Shown here: positions 26,304-35,446 of the stretch, piece by piece
Numbering within the stretch: position 1 is the first letter of the stretch
Layout of the letters: each line of letters begins with the position of its first letter
NCBI RefSeq assembly: GCF_022637555.1
Contig: NZ_CP093342.1
Coordinates: 2,418,001 to 2,482,000 of the forward strand
From: Microbacterium sp. H1-D42
GTDB taxonomy: Bacteria > Actinomycetota > Actinomycetes > Actinomycetales > Microbacteriaceae
Length of the DNA: 64,000 bases
Reading direction: 5' to 3'
Notes under the pieces: model-generated
Databases searched by the model: none
Told to the model about the DNA's origin: nothing
What the model saw: the letters and a program-made list of their open reading frames with translations, nothing else
Position numbers and translations under genes: made by a program

Positions 26304-27443
26304 ATGCTCTACCTCGACCACGCCGCGACCACGCCGGTGCGCCCCGAGGTGCTCGAGGCGATGCGCCCGTACCTGACGAATGTGTTCGGCAACCCGTCGA
26401 GCCATCACACGGTCGGCGAGGCGGCGGCCGAGGCGCTGGAGTGGGCGCGCGGGCGGGTCGCCGCGGCGCTGGGGATGCGCGCCGCCGAAGTGATCTTCAC
26501 CTCGGGCGGCACCGAGTCGAACAACCTCGCAGTGAAGGGCATCGTGCTCGGGGCGCCGCGCGCGGGTCAGCCGACACTCATCACGACCCCGATCGAGCAC
26601 GAGTCGATTCTGGAGTCCGTGGACTATCTGCGGCGGCTTCACGACGTCGACGTGCGGATGCTGCCAGTGGACGCCCTTGGCGTGGTGACGCCCAATGCCC
26701 TGCGCGTGGCGCTAGCCAATGATGCCGTGCTGGTCAGCTTCGGCCACGCGAACAACGAGATCGGCACGGTGCAGGACGCCGCGGGGCTCATCGCCGTGGC
26801 CAGGGAGCACGGCGTTCCTGTGCATGTGGATGCGGTGCAGTCCGCGGGATGGCTCGACCTGCGCGATCTCGGCGCGGATGCCGTCTCGATCGCCGGCCAC
26901 AAACTCGGCACCCCCAAGGGCATCGGCGCACTGGGCGTGCGCTCGCGCGTGCCGCTGGAGCCGCTGCTGCATGGCGGCGGCCAGGAGCGCGGTCGCCGCA
27001 GCGGCACCGAGAACGTCGCCGGCGCCGTGGGCCTGGCGACGGCGCTGGACCTCGCCGAGTCCGAGCGCGAATCCGCCGCAGCGGCCGTCGCCGCGACGAC
27101 GTCCGAGTTCATCGCCGCAGTGTTGGATGCTGTGCCGCGGGCCGCCTTGACCGGCTCGCCCGACCGGCGCCTGCCGAATCTGGCGAGCTTCACCTTCGAG
27201 GGCACCAGTGGCGAAGCCGTGCTGCTGGAGCTCGAGCGCCGCGGGGTGGTCTCATCGAGTGGTTCCGCGTGCGCGGCCGGAAGTGACGAGCCCTCCCCCG
27301 TGCTGCTGGCGCTCGGCATCCCCGCCGCCACCGCGCAGACCTCTGTGCGCTTCACGTTCGGCCACACGCCGCTGCCCCCGGGGTCGGGCGATCATCTGGC
27401 GTCCCTCGTCGCTGCGGCGGTCTCAGCCGTCTCGGGTCCGTGA
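26304..27443 (+). CDS. nadS: Cysteine desulfurase, NadS/NifS type
   Basis: A PLP enzyme of 379 residues that takes sulfur from cysteine. The Schiff-base lysine is in SIAGHKLGTPKG, the HVDAVQSAG motif binds PLP, and the persulfide Cys is in SSSGSACAAGS. Its place as last gene of the nad operon indicates a dedicated role in building the NadA iron-sulfur cluster, as proposed for corynebacterial nadS. A general IscS role cannot be excluded from sequence alone. Confidence 0.92.
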   Translation: MLYLDHAATTPVRPEVLEAMRPYLTNVFGNPSSHHTVGEAAAEALEWARGRVAAALGMRAAEVIFTSGGTESNNLAVKGIVLGAPRAGQPTLITTPIEHESILESVDYLRRLHDVDVRMLPVDALGVVTPNALRVALANDAVLVSFGHANNEIGTVQDAAGLIAVAREHGVPVHVDAVQSAGWLDLRDLGADAVSIAGHKLGTPKGIGALGVRSRVPLEPLLHGGGQERGRRSGTENVAGAVGLATALDLAESERESAAAAVAATTSEFIAAVLDAVPRAALTGSPDRRLPNLASFTFEGTSGEAVLLELERRGVVSSSGSACAAGSDEPSPVLLALGIPAATAQTSVRFTFGHTPLPPGSGDHLASLVAAAVSAVSGP

Positions 27444-27574
27444 CCGGCGTCCCAGCTCAACGTCTGCTCCCCCACCCTGCTCGCGCTCTGTTCGCGCGTT
27501 GCTCGCGCATTGCTCGTGCTCTGGCCTGTGCGCTCCGCACGAAGCGCACGCCCCGAGTAGCGCAGAACCAGCGC

Positions 27575-28564
27575 TCAGCCCGCGGGCTGCGCGGCATCCC
27601 ACCAGTCGAGCACGCGCGCGCCGATCAGCGTCAGCCACTTCGACGGCTCGCCTGGCAGCACGTCGATGTCGATCCAGACCGCTCCTGGCAGCGAGTCGCC
27701 CTGCAGCCACGTGCCGTCCGGCTGCCGCGCTGCGCGCACCGACTCGACGGCCTCCGCCAGCCGCGGGTCGGGCTCGGTGCCCTCGAACTCCGCCACGCGC
27801 CGGAAGTGGTCCAGCGCGGCGAGCGCGCTGTACTGCCAGCGGCTGGGGGCGATGAAGTCCGTGACCCACGGCGCCACGAGCTCTCCTGTCGACAGCCGGC
27901 GCAGCAGCCGGCGCTCGAGCAGATACTCCTCACCCGCGTGGCGCGCCGCGCGCAGCGCCCCGTCACCCGTGAGCGTTTCGTACGCCAGCATCTCCACCAC
28001 GGCGTTCAGGGTCGAGTGGAAGGACGAGCGCACCGAGTCGCCCTCTTCGGCCTCGCAGTTCCAGCCGCCGTCGGCCAGGCGGTGCTCGGGGAACCACGCC
28101 GCGATCGCAGAGACGTCCGCTCCCAGCCACGCACCGGTCGCGAGTGTGAAGCCGTTGATGCAGACATCGATCTCTCCACCCCAGTACGGCCGGTCCTCGA
28201 ACTCCCACACGCAGTTGGCTGCCAGTTTCTCGGCTGTTCCAGACAGCGCCGCGGCGTCCAAGCCGAGATCGCGCAAGTCCTTCAGCGCCCATGTCGTGGC
28301 GATCCACGGCTGCGCGTCCCAGTCCCGTGCGCTGGCACCGGCGCCGTCGAACTCCCGCGACGGGAAGTACGCCCCTCCCGCCCATTGCCCGTCGGCATCC
28401 TGCCTGGCGAGGATCGCCGCGCCGACCCCCTCCGTCTCTACGAGGGCGCGCGTCGCCTGCCAGGTGTTCTCAGGCAGCCCAAGCAGATCGCGTTCGACCT
28501 GCCACCGCAGCGCCGGGTCGGATTCCCGCAGCCAGTCGGTCTTCTCGTCCGTCAGCGAACTCAT
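27575..28564 (-). CDS. Terpene-cyclase-fold (prenyltransferase/squalene-oxidase repeat) protein
   Basis: A 329-residue protein with alpha/alpha-barrel repeats like those of squalene cyclases and prenyltransferases: QDADGQWAGGAYFP, HRLADGGWNCEAEEGD and RQPDGTWLQGD are QW-like repeats. It is only half the length of a true squalene-hopene cyclase and lacks the DXDD protonation motif, so cyclase activity is unlikely. Similar stand-alone proteins are annotated as hypothetical squalene cyclase-like. TAGCGT plus seven bases precedes the ATG. The 130 bp between it and nadS hold only short GCTCGCGC-type repeats. Confidence 0.82.
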   Translation of the reverse strand: MSSLTDEKTDWLRESDPALRWQVERDLLGLPENTWQATRALVETEGVGAAILARQDADGQWAGGAYFPSREFDGAGASARDWDAQPWIATTWALKDLRDLGLDAAALSGTAEKLAANCVWEFEDRPYWGGEIDVCINGFTLATGAWLGADVSAIAAWFPEHRLADGGWNCEAEEGDSVRSSFHSTLNAVVEMLAYETLTGDGALRAARHAGEEYLLERRLLRRLSTGELVAPWVTDFIAPSRWQYSALAALDHFRRVAEFEGTEPDPRLAEAVESVRAARQPDGTWLQGDSLPGAVWIDIDVLPGEPSKWLTLIGARVLDWWDAAQPAG

Positions 28565-28645
28565 GCGCGCGACGCTACGCCGATACGCCGTCCCTCGATA
28601 CCCTTATCGCGCCGGGCGGCCTGTGCGGCGCAATAGGATCGAGGG

Positions 28646-29584
28646 GTGAGCGCGCGCGTGACGATGATCGTTCCGGGGCGCGACATCGCAGCATTCGCTC
28701 CGGCGGCCATCGCGTCGTTGCAGGCGCAGAGCGAGCAGCGCTGGCGCGCGATCCTCATCGACGACGGCTCGACCGACGACACCGGCGCCGTGTTCGCGGA
28801 CGCAGCCGCGGCAGACCGGCGCTTCGAGGTCCTTCATCACCACGAAGCCAGGGGTCTCGGGGCCGCCCGCAACATCGGTCTGGAGCGCGTCGACACTCCG
28901 TTCGTCGGATTCCTGGACGCCGATGACGAGCTGACCCCGCACGCGATCGAGCGGTGGCTGCGCACTCTCGACGAGTCCGGCAGCGACTTCGTCGCGGCGG
29001 CCTATGTGCGCTCCCGCCTCATCGACGGCGTGTACCGCCCCGGCCGCGTGCAGCCGTGGGTCTCGGATGCCACGAACCCGCGCCGTCTGGGTATGACCCT
29101 GGCAGACCACCCGGCGGCATCAGCGAACATCGTCGCGTGGTCGAAGCTCAGCCGCACGCCACTGTGGGACGACCTGCGCTTTCCCGAGAACGTCGCCTAC
29201 GAGGATCAGGTCGTCGCGCAGCGGATGTACACCGAAGCTCGCGCGTTCGATGTGATCCCCGATGTCGCTGTGCATTGGCGACTGCGCGCCGACGGCACCT
29301 CGATCACGCAGGGCAAGTCGCAGCTGCCGGTGCTGCACGACTATCTCGCGGCCCTCCTTGGCGGCATCGACGTGCTGACCGCGGCCCGACAGAGCGAGGC
29401 GGTGCGCACCCGCATCGCGCTCATCCGCGCCATGGATCTTCCGCCGCTGCAGCGCATCGCCGCGCAGCATCCGGATCCCGCCTACCGTGCCGCTCTCGAG
29501 GCGTTCCAGACAGCCCTGCGCGCCCTGCCGGAATACGACGCGGCGCGCCCCGACTCGACTCTGGCCGCGGCCCTGGCATGGTGA
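28646..29584 (+). CDS. Glycosyltransferase family 2
   Basis: A GT-A fold transferase of 312 residues. IDDGSTDDTG (nucleotide site) and FLDADDELT (DxD metal site) are present near residues 39 and 92. There is no membrane helix, so it is cytosolic or peripheral. The acceptor is unknown; the C-terminal half with VAYEDQVVAQRMY resembles capsule or teichoic-acid type transferases. The GTG follows TAGGAT and six bases. The SDR gene begins four bases after its stop, suggesting a two-gene unit. Confidence 0.9.
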   Translation: MSARVTMIVPGRDIAAFAPAAIASLQAQSEQRWRAILIDDGSTDDTGAVFADAAAADRRFEVLHHHEARGLGAARNIGLERVDTPFVGFLDADDELTPHAIERWLRTLDESGSDFVAAAYVRSRLIDGVYRPGRVQPWVSDATNPRRLGMTLADHPAASANIVAWSKLSRTPLWDDLRFPENVAYEDQVVAQRMYTEARAFDVIPDVAVHWRLRADGTSITQGKSQLPVLHDYLAALLGGIDVLTAARQSEAVRTRIALIRAMDLPPLQRIAAQHPDPAYRAALEAFQTALRALPEYDAARPDSTLAAALAW

Positions 29585-29588
29585 TCGG

Positions 29589-30356
29589 ATGAATCTCGAC
29601 GCACTGTTCTCGCTGCGTGGCCTGACCGCCGTCGTGACCGGCGGCTCGTCAGGGATCGGCCGTGGCATCGCCCTCGCGCTGGCCGGCGCTGGGGCATCCG
29701 TCGTCATCGTCGCCCGCGACCGCGCTCGCGTCGACGCGACCGTCGCCGAGATCGCCGCCGCCGGCGGCCTGGCTGCTGGCATCGCCGGCGACCTCAGCAC
29801 GCGCGACGGCATTCGTGCAGCGGCGGATGCTGCCGCCGAGCCGTTCGGTGAACCGGACATCCTGGTGAACTCCGCCGGCATCAACCTGCGACCGCCGTTC
29901 GGCGAGATCGACATGGACGTGTGGGATACCACGATGACCGTCAACCTCGAGGCACCGTTCCTGCTGAGTCAGCGCTTCGCGCCTGGCATGGTCGAGCGCG
30001 GGTTCGGTCGTCTGATCCATGTCAGCTCGCAGCAGGCGCATCGCGCCTTCGTCACCAGCGGCGTGTACGGCGTCTCCAAGGGCGGGCTGGAGTCCCTGAC
30101 GCGCTCACAGGCCGAGGCCTGGTCGGCGAACGGGGTCACGGCGAACACGCTCGTGCCCGGATTCGTGCTGACACCGCTGAACGCCAGACTGCAGCAGGAC
30201 ACCGAGAAGGTGCGGCAGCTGGCAGAGCGCACCATGGTCGGCCGCAACGGCGTCCCCGAGGATTTCGCCGGAATCGCGGTGTTCCTCGCCGGCCGCTCTT
30301 CGGGCTACATCACAGGGCAATCACTGTTCGTCGACGGCGGCCTGTCGGTGCACTGA
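29589..30356 (+). CDS. Short-chain dehydrogenase/reductase
   Basis: A Rossmann-fold NAD(P)-dependent oxidoreductase of 255 residues. The cofactor loop TGGSSGIGRG, NSAGI, catalytic Ser in HVSSQQ, and YGVSK (Tyr/Lys) are all present, followed by PGFVLTPLN and the C-terminal GQSLFVDGGL. Such classical SDRs include gluconate and 3-oxoacyl reductases; the substrate is not evident. Located four bases after the glycosyltransferase. Confidence 0.92.
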   Translation: MNLDALFSLRGLTAVVTGGSSGIGRGIALALAGAGASVVIVARDRARVDATVAEIAAAGGLAAGIAGDLSTRDGIRAAADAAAEPFGEPDILVNSAGINLRPPFGEIDMDVWDTTMTVNLEAPFLLSQRFAPGMVERGFGRLIHVSSQQAHRAFVTSGVYGVSKGGLESLTRSQAEAWSANGVTANTLVPGFVLTPLNARLQQDTEKVRQLAERTMVGRNGVPEDFAGIAVFLAGRSSGYITGQSLFVDGGLSVH

Positions 30357-30368
30357 CCGTACGCCGGG

Positions 30369-32261
30369 TCAGGATTCGCGATCGTCGATCACGCGCGACG
30401 CGGCCAGCTGCTGCGCGGCAAGGCTCGAGTACAGCCCACCCTGTGCCAGCAGTTCGGTGTGCGTGCCGGATTCGACGATGCGGCCCGCGTCGACGACATG
30501 GATCATGTCCGCCGCGATCACGGTCGAGAGCCGGTGCGCGATCGAGAGCGTCGTGCGCCCCTGCGCTGCGGTGTCCAGCGCGTCCTGCACCACGCGCTCC
30601 GACACGGTGTCGAGGGCCGAGGTCGCCTCGTCGAGCAGCAGCACGGGCGGATCCTTCAGCAGCACTCGCGCGATCGCGATGCGCTGCTTCTCGCCGCCGG
30701 AGAGGCGGTAGCCGCGTTCGCCGACGACCGTGTCGTACCCCTGCTCGAAGCCGGCGATGACGTGGTGGATGTTCGCGGCGCGACAGGCGCGCTCGAGATC
30801 GGCGTCGGTGGCGTCCGGTTTCGCGTACCGCAGGTTCTCTCGGATGGTCGCGTGAAAGAGGTACGTCTCCTGCGAGACGATCCCGATCTGATCGATGATG
30901 GATGCCTGCTTCAGGCTGCGCACATCGGCGCCCGAGAATCGCACCGTGCCGGCCGAGGCCTCGTACAGCCGAGGCGCGAGGTAGAGGATCGTCGTCTTGC
31001 CTGCGCCGGAGGGACCGACGAATGCGACGTGCATGCCGGGGTCCGCAGTGAACGAGACGCCGTCCAGCGTCGGGCGAGTGTCGGGCGCAGCATCCGGATA
31101 GCGGAAGACCACATCCTCGAACGCGATCCGTCCCCGCGGACCCGGCGCCTCGGCGACATCGATCGCATCGGGGCGATCGCTGATCTGCGGCACCATGTCG
31201 AGGTACTCGAAGATGCGCGCGAACAGTGCCGCCGAGGTCTGCAGATCGAGCGCCACGCGCATCAGCCCCATCAGCGGCATGAGCAGCCGCGCCTGCACGG
31301 TCGTGAACGCGACGACCGCACCGGCGGTGATGTCAGGGGCGCCGCCGGTGAGGAAGAAGCCCGCCACGAGGTAGATGATGGCAGGCACGCTCGACATCAG
31401 CACCTGCACGACGGCGAAGAAGCCCTGACCGCTCATCGCGCGCTTTACCTGCAGGCGCACCTGGTTGCGGTTCTCGTTCTGGTACCGCACCGACTCGGTG
31501 CGCTGCCGGTTGAACGACTTCGACAGCAGGATGCCCGAGACGCTGAGGGTCTCCTGCGTGATGCTCGTCAGCTCTGACAGCGACTCCTGCGTCTCTGCCG
31601 CGATCCGTGCGCGCACCTGACCGACGCGACGCTGGATCAGCACGAGCACCGGCATCATGATCACGGCGATGATCGTCAGACGCCAGTCGATGAGGATCAT
31701 CGCGACCAGCGAGGCGATGACGGTGACCGTGTTGCCGAGGATGCTGGTGACGGTGTTGGTCAGCACTCCCGACACCCCGCCGACGTCGTTCTGCAGGCGC
31801 GACTGGATCACGCCGGTCTTGGTGCGGGTGAAGAAGCCCAGCTCCATGGCCTGAAGGTGCTCGAACAGCTTCACTCGCAGGTCGCCGGTGACGTGGTTGC
31901 CGACAGTGGAGGTGAGCCACGTCTGCACGACGCCGAGCACGGCCGACAGGAGGAACAGCCCGATCATGGCGCTCACGAGCGTGATCAGCAGCGGGATCTG
32001 CGGCCCACCGCCCTGCAGTGGGAACAGCGCATCGTCGAAGACGCGCTGCACGAGCAGCGGCGGGATGACGGCCAGCCCGGCGCTGATGACGACGAGCAGC
32101 GCGGTGAACACCAGGCGAGCGCGGTACGGCGCGAACAGCGCCACCACGCGCCGCCCGAGACCCGGCACCTTCGGGGCATCCGCATTCAGGCGCCGCTGCG
32201 CCTCGATGTCGACGCCGCGGAATCCGCCACCACCTCCGCCGCGCCCGCCACCCATGCTCAT
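30369..32261 (-). CDS. ABC exporter half-transporter (membrane and ATPase domains fused)
   Basis: A 630-residue homodimeric-type exporter. A Gly-rich head (about 1-15) is followed by six membrane helices (about 40-330) and an ATPase domain with Walker A GPSGAGKTT, signature LSGGEKQR, Walker B VLLLDEATSALD and the switch His in SIAHRL. This is the MsbA/BmrA class exporting lipids or drugs; cargo is unknown. Start chosen at 32261, since TAGCCT lies six bases before it; the codon two residues earlier is in frame. Confidence 0.93.
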   Translation of the reverse strand: MSMGGGRGGGGGGFRGVDIEAQRRLNADAPKVPGLGRRVVALFAPYRARLVFTALLVVISAGLAVIPPLLVQRVFDDALFPLQGGGPQIPLLITLVSAMIGLFLLSAVLGVVQTWLTSTVGNHVTGDLRVKLFEHLQAMELGFFTRTKTGVIQSRLQNDVGGVSGVLTNTVTSILGNTVTVIASLVAMILIDWRLTIIAVIMMPVLVLIQRRVGQVRARIAAETQESLSELTSITQETLSVSGILLSKSFNRQRTESVRYQNENRNQVRLQVKRAMSGQGFFAVVQVLMSSVPAIIYLVAGFFLTGGAPDITAGAVVAFTTVQARLLMPLMGLMRVALDLQTSAALFARIFEYLDMVPQISDRPDAIDVAEAPGPRGRIAFEDVVFRYPDAAPDTRPTLDGVSFTADPGMHVAFVGPSGAGKTTILYLAPRLYEASAGTVRFSGADVRSLKQASIIDQIGIVSQETYLFHATIRENLRYAKPDATDADLERACRAANIHHVIAGFEQGYDTVVGERGYRLSGGEKQRIAIARVLLKDPPVLLLDEATSALDTVSERVVQDALDTAAQGRTTLSIAHRLSTVIAADMIHVVDAGRIVESGTHTELLAQGGLYSSLAAQQLAASRVIDDRES

Positions 32262-32436
32262 GTCCAAAGGCTAGTCCGCGATGGACGCCCCCGAGTCGAA
32301 TGCGCCACCGGCACAAGAAATATCGACGGTGCGGGAATGCGCATGCCGGGGTCCGGGTTACGATTGACGGCTGATCTCTCGCATCCGCATCTCGGATTCG
32401 CGATTCCCATTCGAAAAACGACCTCTGAGGAGACCC

Positions 32437-33909
32437 ATGTCTGCTGTCCACACCGGGTCATCCCCTGTGGTCCACGCACCCGGCGACATCCCCCGCAAGG
32501 ATATGGCCGTCATCTGGGTGCTGCTGACCGCCGCCTTCGTCGCGATCCTGAACGAGACGACGATGGGCATGGCGATCCCGCACCTCATCGAGGACCTGCA
32601 CATCACTCCGCTCGCCGCGCAGTGGGTCACCAGCGCCTTCATGCTGACGATGGCAGTCGTCATCCCGACCACCGGTTTCCTGCTGCGTCGATTCACGACA
32701 CGGCAGATGTTCCTCGCCGCCCTGACGCTGTTCTCCGCCGGCACCCTGCTGGCGATCTTCGCCACCGGCTTCCCGATGCTGCTCGGTGCGCGCATCGTGC
32801 AGGCCTCGGGCACGGCGATCATGATGCCGCTGCTGATGACCACGGTGATGAATCTCGTGCCGCCGGCTTCGCGCGGACGCATCATGGGCCGCGTCAGCGT
32901 CGTGATGTCGCTCGCCCCCGCGCTCGGACCGACGATGTCCGGCTTCCTGCTCGACCACTACGGCTGGCGCGCGATCTTCGTCGTCGTGCTGCCGATCGCC
33001 CTGGTCGCGATGTTCATCGGCTGGCGCTGGCTCGCGAACGTCGGCGAGACCATGGAAGCACCGATCGATGTGCTCTCGATCATCCTGTCTGCGTTCGGCT
33101 TCGGCGGTCTGGTGTACGGCCTCAGCCAGATCGGCGGACTCACCACCGGCGCGAACCCCGTCCCGCTGGTCGGCGCTCTCGCCATCGGCGTGATCGGCCT
33201 CGCGCTGTTCCTCTGGCGTCAGGTCGTGCTGCAGAAGAAGGACGACGCGCTGCTGGATCTGCGCATCTTCCAGTCGAAGGACTTCTCGCTCGCGATGGGC
33301 CAGATGTTCCTGCTTTCGCTGGCGTTCTTCGGCAGCATCACTATCATCCCGCTGTTCCTGCAGGACGCCCTGCAGCTGGATGCCACCCAGGCGGGACTCA
33401 TCGTGCTGCCCGGTGCTCTGGCGATGGGCCTGCTCGGCCCGTTCATCGGCCGCATCTACGACAGCCGCGGCACGCGCGTGCTGCTGGTGCCTGGCTCCAT
33501 CCTCGCCGCATCGATGCTGTGGGTGTTCACCACCGTCGGCACCGACACCTCGGTGTGGGTGGTGCTGGTCGCCCAGACGCTGCTCTCGGTGGGCCTCGCC
33601 CTGTCGTTCACGCCGCTGTTCACCGCGGCGCTGGCGTCGCTGAAGCCGAAGTTCTACTCCTACGGCAGCGCCGTCATCGGCACCGTGCAGCAGGTCTCCG
33701 GCGCCGCCGGCATCGCGGTCATGATGACCGCGTTCACGGCCGTCGTGCTGGCCGGCGGCGGCACTGAGGTGCCGTCGGCTGTGGCTGCGGGCACGCGCAC
33801 CGCTGTGACGATCGGCGCGATCATCGCAACCGTCACGATCATCGGCGCGTTCCTGATCCGCAAGCCCGAGGACGACAGCGACGAGGCTCCGGCGCACGCC
33901 GGACACTGA
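32437..33909 (+). CDS. MFS drug-resistance transporter, DHA2 type
   Basis: An inner-membrane proton antiporter of 490 residues with about 14 hydrophobic segments, the DHA2 topology. Motif C of antiporters is in SLAPALGPTMSGFLLDHYGW, and QASGTAIMMPLLM plus RGRIMGR match the family. It is expected to export lipophilic or cationic drugs; substrate not known. GAGGAG is four bases before the ATG. It is divergent from the ABC exporter and ends before a hairpin at 33925. Confidence 0.94.
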   Translation: MSAVHTGSSPVVHAPGDIPRKDMAVIWVLLTAAFVAILNETTMGMAIPHLIEDLHITPLAAQWVTSAFMLTMAVVIPTTGFLLRRFTTRQMFLAALTLFSAGTLLAIFATGFPMLLGARIVQASGTAIMMPLLMTTVMNLVPPASRGRIMGRVSVVMSLAPALGPTMSGFLLDHYGWRAIFVVVLPIALVAMFIGWRWLANVGETMEAPIDVLSIILSAFGFGGLVYGLSQIGGLTTGANPVPLVGALAIGVIGLALFLWRQVVLQKKDDALLDLRIFQSKDFSLAMGQMFLLSLAFFGSITIIPLFLQDALQLDATQAGLIVLPGALAMGLLGPFIGRIYDSRGTRVLLVPGSILAASMLWVFTTVGTDTSVWVVLVAQTLLSVGLALSFTPLFTAALASLKPKFYSYGSAVIGTVQQVSGAAGIAVMMTAFTAVVLAGGGTEVPSAVAAGTRTAVTIGAIIATVTIIGAFLIRKPEDDSDEAPAHAGH

Positions 33910-33924
33910 CGAACGCGGTCAGAC

Positions 33925-33958
33925 GACGGCGTCTCGCGCTTCGGCGCGGGGCGCCGTC
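33925..33958 (+). terminator. Hairpin terminator after the MFS gene
   Basis: A 15-bp stem with two G-U pairs (GACGGCGTCTCGCGC / GCGCGGGGCGCCGTC) and a TTCG loop begins 16 bp after the stop. No T-run follows. Confidence 0.65.
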
Positions 33959-33962
33959 GGCG

Positions 33963-34019
33963 TCTGGCGGTCAGTCGCGTCTGGTCAGGCCGTGGGCAGC
34001 GCTCTGGCGGTCAGTCGCG
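33963..34019. repeat. Short direct repeat of 17 bp
   Basis: TCTGGCGGTCAGTCGCG occurs at 33963-33979 and again at 34003-34019, 40 bp apart. The second copy overlaps the 3' end of a small minus-strand gene. Confidence 0.7.
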
Positions 34020-34169
34020 CTTCTCGGCGCCGGCGGCGGTGACCGTCGACCCCGGAATCACGCACACCCCGTCGACGCACACGCCCATGGCGGTGTCGTC
34101 GCCGAGCAGCTGCAGGCCGGGAAGCACGGCGAGAGCCTCGCCGCCAGGGGCCTTCTGCGCATCAGTCAT
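34011..34169 (-). CDS. Small hypothetical protein (52 residues)
   Basis: A short open frame starting MTDAQKAPGGEALAVLPG. It is supported by TACCAT placed six bases before its ATG, the same leaderless arrangement as many genes in the window, and by GC-biased third positions. It contains two cysteines in GVCVDGVCVIPG, spaced as C-x4-C. There is no signal peptide or membrane helix. Function unknown; it sits between an MFS terminator and the DUF6328-like gene, transcribed divergently from the latter. Confidence 0.6.
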   Translation of the reverse strand: MTDAQKAPGGEALAVLPGLQLLGDDTAMGVCVDGVCVIPGSTVTAAGAEKRD

Positions 34170-34224
34170 ACCTCGATGGTACGCGCCCTGGCGGCAGTCG
34201 GCTCGCACGTGTACCGTCCCTGCC

Positions 34225-34293
34225 ATGATGATCTTCACCCCGTCACCGGGCTTCCTGCTCGCATCGGCCCTGAGCGAGCGGAGCCGTCCTTGA
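34225..34293 (+). CDS. Possible 22-residue leader peptide upstream of DUF6328-like gene
   Basis: TACCGT (34212-34217) and seven bases precede an ATG that opens a 22-codon frame (MMIFTPSPGFLLASALSERS, then RP). Its TGA overlaps the TTG start of the next gene as TTGA. It may serve as an upstream coupling peptide. The encoded peptide has no recognised features. Confidence 0.45.
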   Translation: MMIFTPSPGFLLASALSERSRP

Positions 34294-34769
34294 GCGCCCC
34301 CGATGCGCGAAAGGACGGCCGCGACGAGACCGAAGACGAGCGCGCTGATCGCAATTGGGATGAGCTGATGCAAGAGCTGCGCGTGATGCAGACCGGCACG
34401 CAGATCCTCACCGGCTTTCTGCTCGCCGTCGCCTTCCAGCCGTTGTTCAACGACCTGAGTGAGCTGCAGCGGATGCTGTACGTCCTGCTGGTGCTGCTCG
34501 CCGCCACGGCCACGGTGCTGGCACTCACCCCGGTGGGGATGCATCGCATCCTGTTCGCACGCGGCCGCAAAACCGAACTCGTGCGGGTCGCCAATCGCAT
34601 CGTGAAGGCCAACCTGGTCGTCATCGCCGCGCTCACCGTCGGGGTGACCGTGCTCATCATCGACTTCACCTTCGACCACGTCTTCGCCCTCATCGCGGCC
34701 GGAGTGGGCGTGATCGCCATCGTCGTGCTGTGGGTGGTGCTGCCGGTGGGCCTCCGCGCCCGCGACTGA
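34290..34769 (+). CDS. DUF6328-like four-helix membrane protein
   Basis: A 159-residue membrane protein of unknown function. A charged N-terminus with DELMQELRVMQTGTQILTGF leads into four hydrophobic segments (about 45-65, 72-92, 110-130 and 135-155). This conserved core is typical of the family I know as DUF6328 (number from memory). There is no ATG or GTG before the conserved core, so TTG at 34290 with CGGAG seven bases upstream is the most reasonable start, overlapping a leader frame. Confidence 0.78.
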   Translation: MSAPDARKDGRDETEDERADRNWDELMQELRVMQTGTQILTGFLLAVAFQPLFNDLSELQRMLYVLLVLLAATATVLALTPVGMHRILFARGRKTELVRVANRIVKANLVVIAALTVGVTVLIIDFTFDHVFALIAAGVGVIAIVVLWVVLPVGLRARD

Positions 34770-34789
34770 CCGTCTGACAGAATCGTGCG

Positions 34790-35362
34790 GTGATCATCGA
34801 GACGACGCGCCTGCGGCTGCGCGAGATGGATGCTGGTGACCTGCCTGCCCTTCGGGCGATCCTGCAGGATCCGCTGGTGATGGTCGCCTACGAGGGCGCC
34901 TTCGATGATGACGGCGTCGATGAATGGCTGCAGCGGCAGCGCGACCGCTACCTCGCCGACGGGTTCGGGCTGTGGGCGGTCGAGTCCCGCGACACCGGCC
35001 GGGTGATCGGCCAGTGCGGGCTCACGAGGCAGAGCGGATCAGGCGAAGAGGCCATCGAGGTCGGCTACCTGTTCTGCCACGACGTGTGGGGGAAGGGGTA
35101 CGCGACAGAAGCGGCGGCCGGATGCGTGCAGCTCGCCTTCGACACCATCGACGCGCTGCCAGGCGATGCCGTGCATGCGCAGATCCGCGACACGAACATC
35201 GCGTCGATGAATGTCGCCATCCGCCTCGGCATGACGGTGCGTGGTCGCTTCACGAAGCGTTACCGCGGCATCACCATGCCGCACCTCGACTTCGCCGTCT
35301 CGCGCTCCGCCTGGGAGGTGCGCAAGCGCGAGGTGGGAAACCCCTCCGAGTCGATGCGCTGA
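34790..35362 (+). CDS. GNAT acetyltransferase, RimJ/RimL type
   Basis: A 190-residue N-acetyltransferase. It starts with the RimJ-like IIETTRLRLREM strand, and the acetyl-CoA loop is in HDVWGKGYATEAA (about residue 100). IRDTNIASMNVAIRLGM is the usual C-terminal motif. It acts on a protein N-terminus or small amine; substrate unknown. CAGAAT plus six bases precede the GTG. Confidence 0.92.
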   Translation: MIIETTRLRLREMDAGDLPALRAILQDPLVMVAYEGAFDDDGVDEWLQRQRDRYLADGFGLWAVESRDTGRVIGQCGLTRQSGSGEEAIEVGYLFCHDVWGKGYATEAAAGCVQLAFDTIDALPGDAVHAQIRDTNIASMNVAIRLGMTVRGRFTKRYRGITMPHLDFAVSRSAWEVRKREVGNPSESMR

Positions 35363-35446
35363 GGTTGAACGATCGCCGCAGGTGCGGAATCGTGGCCGGG
35401 ACATCGCGCCGGACGGCGTGGTGTCCGCAACCGGAAGGAGAGCGCG

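Noticed and set aside
27444..27574. Short GCTCGCGC-like repeats after nadS as a repeat array or CRISPR
   Set aside because: The units are under 12 bp, irregular and without spacers; best seen as low-complexity intergenic sequence.
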